Positions 18,731-26,812 of a DNA stretch of 64,000 bases are shown here, one piece after another. Source of the DNA: Spirosoma rigui (lineage in GTDB: Bacteria > Bacteroidota > Bacteroidia > Cytophagales > Spirosomataceae). The translations under genes and the position numbers were made by a program. How positions within the stretch are numbered: position 1 is the first letter of the stretch; each line of letters begins with the position of its first letter. The stretch is taken from NCBI RefSeq assembly GCF_002067135.1, contig NZ_CP020105.1:5332001-5396000 (forward strand), read 5' to 3'. Under the pieces are notes generated by a model. That model saw only the letters and a list, made by a program, of their open reading frames with translations, had not been told where the DNA came from and did not search any database.

Positions 18731-19381
18731 TTATTTGGCTTCTACTTTCTTGGCATTTTCCCGTTCGAGCGCAATATTCAAGCTCGAATAAATTCGGCGA
18801 ATGGCCGTTTCCAGGCGTTCCCAGCCAGCCTCTGTGCGAAGATCGATATCGACAATCTTATCCCGCTGGGTGCTGATGAGGACCATGTGCGTGACGGCAG
18901 CAACCATCAGGCTGGTAATAGCGACAGGATCGAAATCGGAATAGGGAGCCAGTTTGTCAATCAGATCTTTGTAGGACTGATCGCGAAAGTCGGCAAGCCG
19001 ACGGGCGAGTTCCGTCTCACCGTGGCTCATTTCCCACCGGATCAACTCCTGGGACGGCTTGCGGGCGCGAAACTCGCGCATGAACTGAATGGTGTACTCC
19101 GACCATACCTTGCTGCGATTTTCGGCAGGCAGTGAATCAGGTACTGATTCGAGAAACTTCTCATTGAACATGGACAGGAAGAACCCGCGCTGTACATACG
19201 CTTCCAATAATCCATTCCAACCACCAAAATAACGGTAGATGAGCACCTTGTTGACGCCTGCACGCTCGGCAACGGCATTGATACCCGCCTTTTCGGTACC
19301 CCGCTCAGCCATCACATCGCCCATCGCGCGAAGGATACGTTCCATGGTCATCTGGCGATTTCTACGCTTGACAACTTTCAT
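18731..19381 (-). CDS. TetR/AcrR-family transcriptional regulator
   Basis: The 216-aa product has the TetR N-terminal HTH: RILRAMGDVMAERGTEKAGINAVAERAGVNKVLIYRYFG breaks down into helix 1 at about residues 14-27 and recognition helix AGVNKVLIYRYF at about 44-55. The C-terminal ligand domain is not assignable. The start at 19379-19381 is an ATG followed by a basic stretch (MKVVKRRNRQ). The ligand and targets are unknown; the downstream monooxygenase gene on the same strand is the nearest candidate target. A sequence one base off the -7 consensus lies at about 19471. Confidence 0.9.
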   Translation of the reverse strand: MKVVKRRNRQMTMERILRAMGDVMAERGTEKAGINAVAERAGVNKVLIYRYFGGWNGLLEAYVQRGFFLSMFNEKFLESVPDSLPAENRSKVWSEYTIQFMREFRARKPSQELIRWEMSHGETELARRLADFRDQSYKDLIDKLAPYSDFDPVAITSLMVAAVTHMVLISTQRDKIVDIDLRTEAGWERLETAIRRIYSSLNIALERENAKKVEAK

Positions 19382-19520
19382 ACTGTTAACCGTTTTATGT
19401 TTTTGATTAGGCGTGTGTCAGCAAACCCGGGCGGGTTGCTATTCTTTTACTATAACTCTACAGAATTTATAGTCTGGGTACAAATATGTATAATATCGCT
19501 GATGTTACCAAGGGGTAACC

Positions 19521-19964
19521 TCAACGGCGTACCGGAAAAATGATGAACTGCTCTGCCAGCTGATTAATGGCTTCCAGCAACTTGCGTTTGGGAACAACAA
19601 TAGGCAGCCAAAACGGGGAGAAAGGGTCATCATGCCAGTCGGGCGCTACCTCGTTTGCCAGCTTAATCTGCAGCAGAAACTCATCCGTATCGGCCGAGAT
19701 GCACTCAAAGCTCAGGCAGGGTTCTCTGAACAAAAGCCGGTTCTGGGAGCGGCCGGTGGCGTACAGATGACGAAGCCAGTTCAGGAGCATGTCAATCTCG
19801 TACGTGTACAGGATAGCTGCCGTCGACATAGATTGATGATGCTGCCAACCCGACCGCACCGCAACCCACAGCAAGTTTCGGTCGGCCGAAGCAGGACTGT
19901 CGGATGCATTTTCGTAATCGAGTATATTCAGTTCAAAAAAACTGCGCTGGCCAGTCAGAAGCAT
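19521..19964 (-). CDS. WapI-like immunity-type protein, copy A
   Basis: The 147-aa product matches the pattern I recall for the WapI immunity family: an FELNILDYE start, a central YEIDMLLNWLRHL helix, FREPCLSFE, then LLQIKLANEVAPDW and a C-terminal AINQLAEQFIIFPVR. Members protect against contact-dependent or Rhs-type toxins in some bacteria; a protective role here is inference. I chose the ATG at 19962-19964 (MLLTGQRSFFEL) over one at 20015, because it aligns residue for residue with the start of the neighbouring paralogue (MKLLSPSCSFEL). It lies 128 bases downstream of copy B on the same strand. No toxin gene is nearby. Confidence 0.72.
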   Translation of the reverse strand: MLLTGQRSFFELNILDYENASDSPASADRNLLWVAVRSGWQHHQSMSTAAILYTYEIDMLLNWLRHLYATGRSQNRLLFREPCLSFECISADTDEFLLQIKLANEVAPDWHDDPFSPFWLPIVVPKRKLLEAINQLAEQFIIFPVRR

Positions 19965-20092
19965 AACGGTAGTGTAGAGCGATGCGGGGAGTAATGGGTT
20001 CTCCCCTAAGCACATAGATGTACACCCGGCAAGGTATGTATATACGTATAGAAATACAACCCTGCTGCCGTCTGCGCACCCGAATACGGCGT

Positions 20093-20524
20093 TTATCGCT
20101 CAGGATAACTCGCTAACTGCCCGGAAAGCTCGCCGATAGCGGTTTGTAGCTGGGAGCGATTCAGGAGCAGATCCAGCGCAACGGGAAAGTCGGGATAGCT
20201 GTTCCAGGCTGGTGTCAATGCGTGATCCAACTGAATTTGCAGCCGGTATTGCTCATCCGGCAGCGCCGTAGCTTCAACGCTGAGACCCGGCTCGGCAAAC
20301 GTGACATCGACGTGGTTAGCCGCCTTATTCCACAGCAGTTTGAGTCCGTTAAGCAGCCGTCTAATCTCCCAGGTCTTCAAGGGCAACGACTGCGAATCGG
20401 TTTTCTGGCTCCATTTTGTCGAAAAGCGGCACAGCAGGCTATTACGTTCGCGCCAGTTGGTGACGTCGCTGCCGTACCCCAGAATGGATAGTTCAAAAGA
20501 ACAGGAAGGAGATAGAAGTTTCAT
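20093..20524 (-). CDS. WapI-like immunity-type protein, copy B
   Basis: The 143-aa product is a diverged paralogue of the gene at 19521. Shared landmarks are FELSILGYG, WEIRRLLNGLKLLW, FAEPGLSVEA, RLQIQLDHALTPAW and AIGELSGQLASYPER. Identity is moderate, so the duplication is old or the second copy was acquired separately. A cytoplasmic, small, acidic beta/alpha protein is expected. It has its own exact promoter box at 20563-20570, and copy A is probably read from the same transcript. As for copy A, the immunity label rests on remembered family resemblance and not on a search. Confidence 0.72.
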   Translation of the reverse strand: MKLLSPSCSFELSILGYGSDVTNWRERNSLLCRFSTKWSQKTDSQSLPLKTWEIRRLLNGLKLLWNKAANHVDVTFAEPGLSVEATALPDEQYRLQIQLDHALTPAWNSYPDFPVALDLLLNRSQLQTAIGELSGQLASYPER

Positions 20525-20562
20525 AACTTGTTGAATTGAGGAATAACATATACTCTACTCAA

Positions 20563-20570
20563 CAAATATA
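20563..20570 (-). promoter_or_regulatory. promoter -7 box (TATATTTG) for the WapI-like pair
   Basis: This is an exact TAnnTTTG match on the minus strand, 39 bases upstream of the ATG at 20524, within an AT-rich stretch. Confidence 0.6.
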
Positions 20571-20737
20571 CTAAATGTTTTGTTGGGAAAACCAACTTAT
20601 ACTCAATCATTTGGAAATGAAGCAGTAAAGCCAAAAAATTGACGAGCAGACAGGGATCCTGCCCCCTTCCCTGCTTACTGGTCAATCTGGTCTGCACAAG
20701 CCGCGGGCGAATGGTGCAGCAGCTTCCTGACTTTGCC

Positions 20738-20745
20738 TATCTTTG
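20738..20745 (+). promoter_or_regulatory. promoter -7 box (TATCTTTG) for carboxynorspermidine dehydrogenase gene
   Basis: This is an exact TAnnTTTG match, 38 bases upstream of the ATG at 20783. The rest of the 258-bp gap back to 20524 contains no other feature that I can support. Confidence 0.65.
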
Positions 20746-20782
20746 CGGCCGAGTCATCTTTTGAACTAAAAAAAATAAATAC

Positions 20783-22000
20783 ATGGCAAATGTGCTCATC
20801 ATTGGAGCAGGCGGAGTTGGCAGCGTGGTCGCGCACAAATGTGCAATGAACAGTAACGTCTTCTCATCCATCATGCTGGCCAGTCGCACAAAGTCGAAAT
20901 GTGACCGGATCGCGGCTGAGATTCAGGAAATGCACGGGGTAAGCATCCAGACGGCGCAGGTGGATGCCGACGTAGTAGCCGAGATGGTTGCGCTCATCCG
21001 GTCGTTCCAGCCGGTACTGGTGATCAATGTTGCCCTTCCTTACCAGGATCTGCCCATCATGGATGCCTGCCTCGAAGCGGGTGTTCACTATATGGACACG
21101 GCCAATTACGAACCCAAAGACGTTGCCAAGTTCGAATACAGCTGGCAGTGGGCTTACAAAGAGCGTTTCGAGCAGGCGGGTCTGATGGCCCTGCTGGGCT
21201 GCGGTTTCGACCCCGGTGCTACGCAGGTGTTCACCGCCTACGCCAACAAGCACCACTTCGACCGGATGGACTACCTCGACATCGTCGACTGCAACGCCGG
21301 TAACCACGGCAAAGCATTTGCCACCAATTTCAACCCCGAAATCAACATCCGCGAGATTACCCAACCCGGTCGGTACTGGGAAAACGGCGAGTGGGTCGAG
21401 ATCCCGGCCATGAGCATTCACAAGCCAATCGAGTATCCGGAAATTGGTGAGCGCGAATCCTACGTCCTCTACCACGAAGAGCTGGAGTCGCTGGTCAAGA
21501 ATTTCCCCACCCTGAAGCGGGCTCGATTCTGGATGACATTCGGGCAGGCGTACCTGACCCACCTGGAAGTGCTGCAAAATGTGGGTATGACCCGGATTGA
21601 CCCCGTCAAATTCCAGGGTATGGATGTTATCCCCCTCGAATTTCTGAAAGCTGTTCTACCGGCTCCTGACAGCCTTGGTGAGAACTATACCGGCCAAACC
21701 AGCATTGGCTGCCAGATCAAAGGGGTTAAAGACGGTAAAGACCGGACGTATTTTATCTGGAACAACTGCGATCACGCCGAAACCTACAAAGAAGTGCGCG
21801 GCCAGGCAGTGAGCTACACCACCGGCGTACCCGCCATGATTGGGGCAATGCTCATGCTTACCGGTGTCTGGATGAAACCGGGCGTCTGGAATTGCGAGGA
21901 ATTGGATCCTGATCCATTCATTGAGCAGATGAACAAACAGGGTTTACCTGTGCAGGAACGGATCGATATCCCCCTGCCGCACGAGTACCCAATCGTGTAA
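20783..22000 (+). CDS. carboxynorspermidine/carboxyspermidine dehydrogenase (saccharopine dehydrogenase-like)
   Basis: The 405-aa product begins with a Rossmann motif (VLIIGAGGVGSVVAHKC) and carries saccharopine-dehydrogenase-family features: VINVALPYQDLPIMDACLEAGVHYMDTA split around the second strand, GCGFDPGATQVF, and DCNAGNHGKAFATNFNPE. Full-length agreement with the carboxynorspermidine dehydrogenase group is good. This enzyme condenses L-aspartate semialdehyde with a diamine (putrescine or diaminopropane) using NADPH. The decarboxylase for its product lies 2.4 kb downstream at 24406 on the same strand, so the pathway is complete within this locus. The polyamine formed (spermidine, norspermidine or homospermidine-like) depends on the diamine used and cannot be read from the sequence. 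Confidence 0.92.
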   Translation: MANVLIIGAGGVGSVVAHKCAMNSNVFSSIMLASRTKSKCDRIAAEIQEMHGVSIQTAQVDADVVAEMVALIRSFQPVLVINVALPYQDLPIMDACLEAGVHYMDTANYEPKDVAKFEYSWQWAYKERFEQAGLMALLGCGFDPGATQVFTAYANKHHFDRMDYLDIVDCNAGNHGKAFATNFNPEINIREITQPGRYWENGEWVEIPAMSIHKPIEYPEIGERESYVLYHEELESLVKNFPTLKRARFWMTFGQAYLTHLEVLQNVGMTRIDPVKFQGMDVIPLEFLKAVLPAPDSLGENYTGQTSIGCQIKGVKDGKDRTYFIWNNCDHAETYKEVRGQAVSYTTGVPAMIGAMLMLTGVWMKPGVWNCEELDPDPFIEQMNKQGLPVQERIDIPLPHEYPIV

Positions 22001-22049
22001 CAGGTCACCAGCCAGTACACGCCGTCACCCATACCTATATTCACCAGGT

Positions 22050-22077
22050 CCCGCCCATACTTCGTGGCGGGATTTTG
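22050..22077 (+). terminator. weak rho-independent terminator
   Basis: A 7-bp stem (TCCCGCC at 22050-22056 with GGCGGGA at 22067-22073) is followed by a short T-run (TTTT). It lies 50 bases after the dehydrogenase stop and may partly separate that gene from the next. Confidence 0.55.
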
Positions 22078-22111
22078 TGTTATTTAGCAGATACGTAGTC
22101 AACCGACACCG

Positions 22112-22942
22112 ATGATTTCCACGAAAATGTCACTCCTGCCTGCCCTACTGGCCGTTTCACTCACGGCCGCGCTGGCCCAGACGCCAGACTCCACCAAAGC
22201 CAGCGTTACGTCCAGAAAGACGAATGGTCCGGCCGTAGCCCCCAATCAGCGCCGGGGTGGTCCGGATGCGGTGGCCGAGCCGGAAATGAATTTGCGGCTC
22301 AATGCCCTCAATGGAGTCGGTACGGCTCCCCTGATCTGGCGGATCGACACCCGGTATGAAGGGTTGCGGGGTACGCCCTACTTCCAGTCTGCATGGGCGA
22401 AAGGGCAGATCGAACTGATCAACGGGCGAAAATATACCGACGTACCCATTAAGTTCGACGCTCATCGCCAGGCGCTGATTCTGCTCCGGCCCAAACAGGG
22501 TAATGACTCGATTATTATCGATCAGCAGACGGTGCACCGTTTCCGCCTGTCGGTACCCACCGATACCAGCGGTCGCGAATACCTGTTCCAGCGCTACCCA
22601 ACGGCCAAAATCAACGATCCCGTGCTTCGGGAGGGTTATTTTCTCGTACTGTATGAAGGAAAAACTGCCCTGCTCAAACGGGTTGTGAAAACCTTCCGGC
22701 CAGCCGATTTCAAAGGCGCCTATACCAGCAATACTACGTATGATGCTTACTCCGACGATAACGCTTATTATATCCTCAAACCCGATCAGACACTGACAAA
22801 AGTGAAACTCAGCAAAAAAGCGCTGCTGGACGCGCTGGCCGACAAAGGTGATGGGCTGAAAAAATTTGCCGACACGCAAAAACTGGGTGTCAAGACCGAA
22901 AGCGAAGCGGTAGCCCTCGTTCAGCACTACGACAGTCTATAA
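22112..22942 (+). CDS. secreted hypothetical protein, 276 aa
   Basis: I do not recognise a named family. A signal peptide (MSLLPALLAVSLTAALAQ, starting at the second Met) precedes a low-complexity Thr/Pro/Arg segment (residues about 25-55). A beta-rich domain follows with GTPYFQSAWAKGQIELINGRKY, split across two strands, and ILLRPKQGNDSIIIDQQ. The C-terminal 60 residues are helical and Lys/Asp-rich (KLSKKALLDALADKGDGLKKF). The protein is probably periplasmic or surface-exposed. It sits between the polyamine dehydrogenase and the TonB genes on the same strand, with 62 bases to the next gene. The start could be the ATG at 22112 or 22127. Confidence 0.72.
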   Translation: MISTKMSLLPALLAVSLTAALAQTPDSTKASVTSRKTNGPAVAPNQRRGGPDAVAEPEMNLRLNALNGVGTAPLIWRIDTRYEGLRGTPYFQSAWAKGQIELINGRKYTDVPIKFDAHRQALILLRPKQGNDSIIIDQQTVHRFRLSVPTDTSGREYLFQRYPTAKINDPVLREGYFLVLYEGKTALLKRVVKTFRPADFKGAYTSNTTYDAYSDDNAYYILKPDQTLTKVKLSKKALLDALADKGDGLKKFADTQKLGVKTESEAVALVQHYDSL

Positions 22943-23004
22943 CTCGTTTGTGGAATTAAGGGGCGGCTGGCATCTACCCGGTACACTGCTAAACCAGCCG
23001 TACC

Positions 23005-23835
23005 ATGCTCCAGCCAGACGCTCCCAAAGCCGTAGCGCTCACCTACGACGAGATTATTTTTCAGTCGCGCAACCGGGCCTACGGCGCGTTCAGCCTGCGC
23101 CGGCAATACCGGTCAACCCTCACCCGGGCGCTCGGGCTGGGCATCGGTTTATTTCTGGCAGGGCTGGCAGCACCAACGGTCTACAACTGGCTTGCTCCGG
23201 CCCGTCCGCTCCTGAGTGACCCGATCATGGTCGAAGCCGATCTGGTTAAACTGGCGGAGCCACCCACCGAAGTGCCCGTGCCATTGCCCCCCGTTGAGCA
23301 GGCTCCGGCGGTAAATACGGTACGTAACCTGCCGCTGGTTGTCATGCCCGAAGCCGATGTGGTGGAGGAAACAGTACCCCCCACAACCGACGAGCTTCAG
23401 GAAGCCACCTCAGGCCCTGTCACAGCCGAGGGTACCGGCGACATCGACATCATTGCCCCACCCGAAAGCAGCGCGCCTACCGTGGCCGAGAAAGCAGTCG
23501 AGCTAGCCCCCAAATCAGACGAGGTATTTGTATCTGTGGAGCAGGAACCGCAATATCCGGGGGGGCTGGATGCACTACGTACCTTTTTGAGCAAAAGTCT
23601 GAATTATCCTCGTTCGGCAGCCAATGCGGGCGTAGCAGGTCGGGTATTCGTGAGCTTCGTTGTCAACACCGACGGTAGCCTGACCGACGTGCACGTGTTA
23701 AAAGGTATTGGTTTCGGCTGCGACGAAGAAGCCATCCGGGTAATCCGGAAAATGCCCAACTGGCGACCGGGCAAGCAGTCGGGCCGGGCCGTCCGGGTTA
23801 AATTCAATCTGCCCATCGCCTTCACGCTGGAGTAA
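23005..23835 (+). CDS. energy transducer TonB
   Basis: The 276-aa product has the Bacteroidota TonB layout: a short cytoplasmic N terminus (YDEIIFQSRNRAYGAFSLRR), one membrane segment (about residues 44-65), a Pro/Val/Glu-rich periplasmic spacer (EVPVPLPPVEQAP), and a C-terminal TonB domain (about 185-276) with YPRSAANAGVAGRVFVSFVV and GCDEEAIRVIRKMPNWRPGKQ. It should couple the ExbB/ExbD proton-driven motor to outer-membrane receptors. No exbB, exbD or TonB-dependent receptor gene is nearby. A second TonB-domain gene follows after 90 bases on the same strand. Confidence 0.92.
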   Translation: MLQPDAPKAVALTYDEIIFQSRNRAYGAFSLRRQYRSTLTRALGLGIGLFLAGLAAPTVYNWLAPARPLLSDPIMVEADLVKLAEPPTEVPVPLPPVEQAPAVNTVRNLPLVVMPEADVVEETVPPTTDELQEATSGPVTAEGTGDIDIIAPPESSAPTVAEKAVELAPKSDEVFVSVEQEPQYPGGLDALRTFLSKSLNYPRSAANAGVAGRVFVSFVVNTDGSLTDVHVLKGIGFGCDEEAIRVIRKMPNWRPGKQSGRAVRVKFNLPIAFTLE

Positions 23836-23925
23836 GATAGCTGACGTGATCAGTGCTGACAATTGATCTGCCACCAGTGAGTGTAGCCGCCACCGGGTGT
23901 TATTGAAAATGGTACTCCTTCCCCA

Positions 23926-24387
23926 ATGACTGACTTAGTATACCCCGCATCGACAAGGCTTGTATTCTGGCTGAGCATCGGGCTGTGGTTACTACCTACG
24001 GTTGGCAGCCACGCACAGAACCATGCTCCCCTTGATCAGGAAGTTTACATCATAGTTGAACGCCCACCCGAATTTCCGGGCGGTTTTCCGGCCATACGCG
24101 ATTACCTGATAAAAAACGAGCAATATCCACCAGCGGCCCGGGCGGCTAAAACCAGGGGTCGGGTACTGGTTTCTTTCATCGTCAATCAGGATGGAAAGGT
24201 ATCGACCGTGACGGTGGTAGACGGCCTTGGCAATGGCTGCGATGAGGAAGCAGTACGTCTTGTCAGCGAAATGCCGCGCTGGATTCCGGGTAGCCAGTCT
24301 GGCCAGCCACTTCGGGTCAAGGTTATTTTGCCGGTCCTGTTCGGAATGGATTATCCGCCGACGTATCCCAAACTGAGCAGGCATTAG
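23926..24387 (+). CDS. secreted stand-alone TonB C-terminal domain protein
   Basis: The 153-aa product has a signal peptide (about residues 11-30, VFWLSIGLWLLPTVGSHAQ) directly followed by a TonB C-terminal domain: FPGGFPAIRDYLIKNEQYP, GRVLVSFIVNQDGKV, and GCDEEAVRLVSEMPRWIPGSQ. It lacks the cytoplasmic N terminus, membrane anchor and Pro-rich spacer of its neighbour at 23005, so it cannot by itself be a conventional energy transducer. The shared GCDEEA and RVLVSFIVN segments suggest that it arose by duplication of the domain. Its role is unknown: a periplasmic competitor, a structural protein or an adaptor are all possible. Its stop is 18 bases before nspC. Confidence 0.85.
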   Translation: MTDLVYPASTRLVFWLSIGLWLLPTVGSHAQNHAPLDQEVYIIVERPPEFPGGFPAIRDYLIKNEQYPPAARAAKTRGRVLVSFIVNQDGKVSTVTVVDGLGNGCDEEAVRLVSEMPRWIPGSQSGQPLRVKVILPVLFGMDYPPTYPKLSRH

Positions 24388-24393
24388 TTTTCG

Positions 24394-24401
24394 TACCTTT
24401 G
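24394..24401 (+). promoter_or_regulatory. promoter -7 box (TACCTTTG) immediately before nspC
   Basis: This is an exact TAnnTTTG match ending 4 bases before the ATG at 24406. With the usual geometry, transcription would begin at or next to the start codon, suggesting a leaderless message. If the motif is a chance match, nspC would be read from upstream. Confidence 0.5.
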
Positions 24402-24405
24402 TCTT

Positions 24406-25590
24406 ATGAATACAAGCCTGCAGCAACACCTCGACGATACCCGTCAGCCAACGATACCCTCCCCCTGTTTCATCCTGGAAGAAGCCAAACTTCGCCGGAA
24501 CCTCGAACTGATCGACTCGGTGCAGAAAGCGGCCGGCGTCACGATCATTCTGGCCCTTAAAGGCTTCTCGATGTACAGCGCCTTTCCCATCGTGCGGGAG
24601 TACCTGAGCGGAGCCACGGCCAGTTCACTCAACGAAGTAAAGCTCGTGAATGAATACATGGATGTGAAAGCCCACACGTACATACCCGCCTATCAGGACC
24701 ATGATTTCGACGAGGTGCTGACCCGTAGCAGCCACCTTACGTTCAACTCCTGGAGCCAGTGGGAACGCTTTGGCCCACGAGTGGCGCAGTACAACCAACA
24801 GAACCCGGATGCCCGGGTCAGCTGCGGTATCCGGGTCAATCCGCAATATTCGGAAGTAGCCACGGATATGTACAATCCCTGCGTACCGGGTTCCCGCCTG
24901 GGTGCCACCCGCGACCAGCTACCCGACGAGTTGCCCGACGGGCTGGAGGGCATTCACTTCCACACCCTCTGCGAAAATGATTCGTTCACCCTCGAACGTA
25001 CGCTCGACGCGCTCGAAAGCCGTTTCGGTACGTTGCTGCACCAGGCAAAATGGGTCAATCTGGGTGGTGGTCACCTGATGACCCGCGAAGGCTATGACAC
25101 CAACCACCTCATTGGTTTGCTGAGTACCTTCCGCCAGAAATACAATGTCGATGTGATTATGGAGCCGGGTTCGGCCATTGCCTGGCAAACGGGGGTGCTT
25201 GTATCGACGGTGCTGGACGTGATGAACAGCCAGGGAATCGACGTAGCGGTTCTCGACACGTCGTTCGCGGCCCACATGCCCGATACGCTCGAAATGCCCT
25301 ATAAACCCCGGATTCTGAATTCATATCATGAACCCGTAGCGGGCAAACCAACCTACCGCCTGGGCGGGATGACCTGCCTGGCGGGCGATTTCATGGGCGA
25401 TTATTCATTCGATAAGCCGCTGGCCGTTGGCGACAAAATCGTCTTCGACGACATGATTCACTACACGATGGTGAAAACAACCACTTTCAACGGTGTCAAC
25501 CTGCCCAGCATCGGCGTCTGGACCACCGATAACCAGTTCAACCTGATTCGCAGCTACGGCTACGAAAGCTTCAAGGACCGGCTTAGTTAG
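24406..25590 (+). CDS. nspC: carboxynorspermidine/carboxyspermidine decarboxylase
   Basis: The 394-aa product is a fold-III PLP-dependent decarboxylase related to diaminopimelate decarboxylase. PLP-binding Lys52 sits in ILALKGFSMYSAF. Other landmarks are GIRVNPQYSEV, GIHFHTLCEND, WVNLGGGHLMT and MEPGSAIAWQTG. It removes the carboxyl group from carboxy(nor)spermidine made by the dehydrogenase at 20783, completing an aminopropyl- or aminobutyl-addition route that avoids S-adenosylmethionine decarboxylase. The first 19 residues before IPSPCFILEE are an extension of uncertain status. A strong terminator follows at 25632. Confidence 0.93.
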   Translation: MNTSLQQHLDDTRQPTIPSPCFILEEAKLRRNLELIDSVQKAAGVTIILALKGFSMYSAFPIVREYLSGATASSLNEVKLVNEYMDVKAHTYIPAYQDHDFDEVLTRSSHLTFNSWSQWERFGPRVAQYNQQNPDARVSCGIRVNPQYSEVATDMYNPCVPGSRLGATRDQLPDELPDGLEGIHFHTLCENDSFTLERTLDALESRFGTLLHQAKWVNLGGGHLMTREGYDTNHLIGLLSTFRQKYNVDVIMEPGSAIAWQTGVLVSTVLDVMNSQGIDVAVLDTSFAAHMPDTLEMPYKPRILNSYHEPVAGKPTYRLGGMTCLAGDFMGDYSFDKPLAVGDKIVFDDMIHYTMVKTTTFNGVNLPSIGVWTTDNQFNLIRSYGYESFKDRLS

Positions 25591-25631
25591 TTGGTTAGTA
25601 ACTGGTGATTGACTACGCACTATCGCTCAAC

Positions 25632-25665
25632 AAAAAACCTGCGCACAAGGTGGTGCGCAGGTTTT
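25632..25665. terminator. bidirectional rho-independent terminator
   Basis: A 13-bp perfect stem (AAAACCTGCGCAC at 25634-25646 with its complement at 25653-25665) has a 6-base loop and A/T runs outside. It serves nspC and the convergent gene ending at 25751. Confidence 0.9.
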
Positions 25666-25750
25666 CATAAGACAGCTAAGGGCAACGGCGCAAGGCAGTT
25701 ACCTGTGTAAAGGTAAGACGGTTTTGCCATTCACAAAACCACTACCGACA

Positions 25751-26731
25751 CTAAATCTTGACGAACTCCCGGTGGTAAGCAGCTTTGTACAGCTCCTCTT
25801 CGGGTAGATTCTTGAAATACTCATACGTAATCCGCAGCCCCTCGTCGCGCGATACTTTAGGCTCCCAGCCCAGAATGGCTTTGGCCTTCGTAATATCGGG
25901 TTGACGCTGCTTCGGATCGTCCTTTGGCAGGTCTTTAAACACCAGCTTCTGCGCTGTGCCCGTCAGCTTGATGATCTCCTCGCCAAACTGTTTGATCGTG
26001 ATCTCCGACGGGTTACCTACATTCACCGGGTACGGATGATCGCTCAGCAGCAGCCGGTAGATACCTTCGACCAAGTCATCGACGTAGCAGAACGAACGCG
26101 TCTGGCTGCCATCGCCAAAAACGGTGAGGTCTTCACCCCGCAGCGCCTGGCCAATGAAAGCAGGCAGTACCCGACCGTCGTTTAACCGCATCCGGGGACC
26201 GTAAGTGTTGAAGATTCGCACGATACGGGTCTCCAGACCATGGTAAGTGTGGTAGGCCATGGTCATAGCCTCCTGAAAACGCTTGGCTTCGTCATACACG
26301 CCCCGCGGTCCTACCGGGTTGACATTACCCCAGTACTCTTCCGTTTGCGGGTGAACCGTTGGGTCGCCGTACACCTCCGACGTAGATGCAATCAGCACGC
26401 GGGCGCCTTTCACCCGGGCCAGGCCCAGGCAGTTGTGAATACCCAGCGATCCTACTTTAAGCGTCTGGATCGGAATTTTCAGGTAATCGATCGGGCTTGC
26501 CGGTGAGGCAAAGTGTAAGATGTAGTCAAGCTCGCCCGGTACGTGAATGAATTTCGATACGTCGTGGTGGTAGAACTCGAAATTCGGCAGGTGGAACAGG
26601 TGCTCAATGTTGCGAATGTCCCCCGTAATGAGGTTGTCCATCGCAATCACGTGGTATCCTTCCTTAATAAACCGGTCACACAGGTGCGACCCCAAAAATC
26701 CGGCCCCGCCGGTAATCAAAACACGCTTCAT
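25751..26731 (-). CDS. UDP-glucuronate decarboxylase (UDP-xylose synthase)
   Basis: The 326-aa product is an extended short-chain dehydrogenase: [12 protein letters not shown] (NAD site), a substrate-binding segment [20 protein letters not shown], the catalytic STSEVYGDP and [10 protein letters not shown] (Tyr-x3-Lys), and [10 protein letters not shown]. These signatures separate UDP-glucuronate decarboxylases from ordinary epimerases. The enzyme converts UDP-glucuronate to UDP-xylose, releasing CO2. UDP-glucose dehydrogenase, which makes its substrate, is encoded 81 bases upstream on the same strand, so the pair forms a two-step operon from UDP-glucose to UDP-xylose for surface polysaccharide or protein glycosylation. 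Confidence 0.94.
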   Translation of the reverse strand: MKRVLITGGAGFLGSHLCDRFIKEGYHVIAMDNLITGDIRNIEHLFHLPNFEFYHHDVSKFIHVPGELDYILHFASPASPIDYLKIPIQTLKVGSLGIHNCLGLARVKGARVLIASTSEVYGDPTVHPQTEEYWGNVNPVGPRGVYDEAKRFQEAMTMAYHTYHGLETRIVRIFNTYGPRMRLNDGRVLPAFIGQALRGEDLTVFGDGSQTRSFCYVDDLVEGIYRLLLSDHPYPVNVGNPSEITIKQFGEEIIKLTGTAQKLVFKDLPKDDPKQRQPDITKAKAILGWEPKVSRDEGLRITYEYFKNLPEEELYKAAYHREFVKI

Positions 26732-26812
26732 TCAGTAACGGGTTTATAGTTTTCAATTGACAGCGAGTCGTTTGTGGCGGACCATGACAACCACCACAAA
26801 CGACCGTCCGAC

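Noticed and set aside
16921..19381. Biosynthetic gene cluster around the Baeyer-Villiger enzyme
   Set aside because: Only the monooxygenase, a renalase-like protein and a TetR gene are present; no scaffold-forming enzyme is nearby.
19521..20524. Toxin-antitoxin pair reading of the two small genes
   Set aside because: The two products are paralogues of each other, so neither is a plausible toxin for the other.
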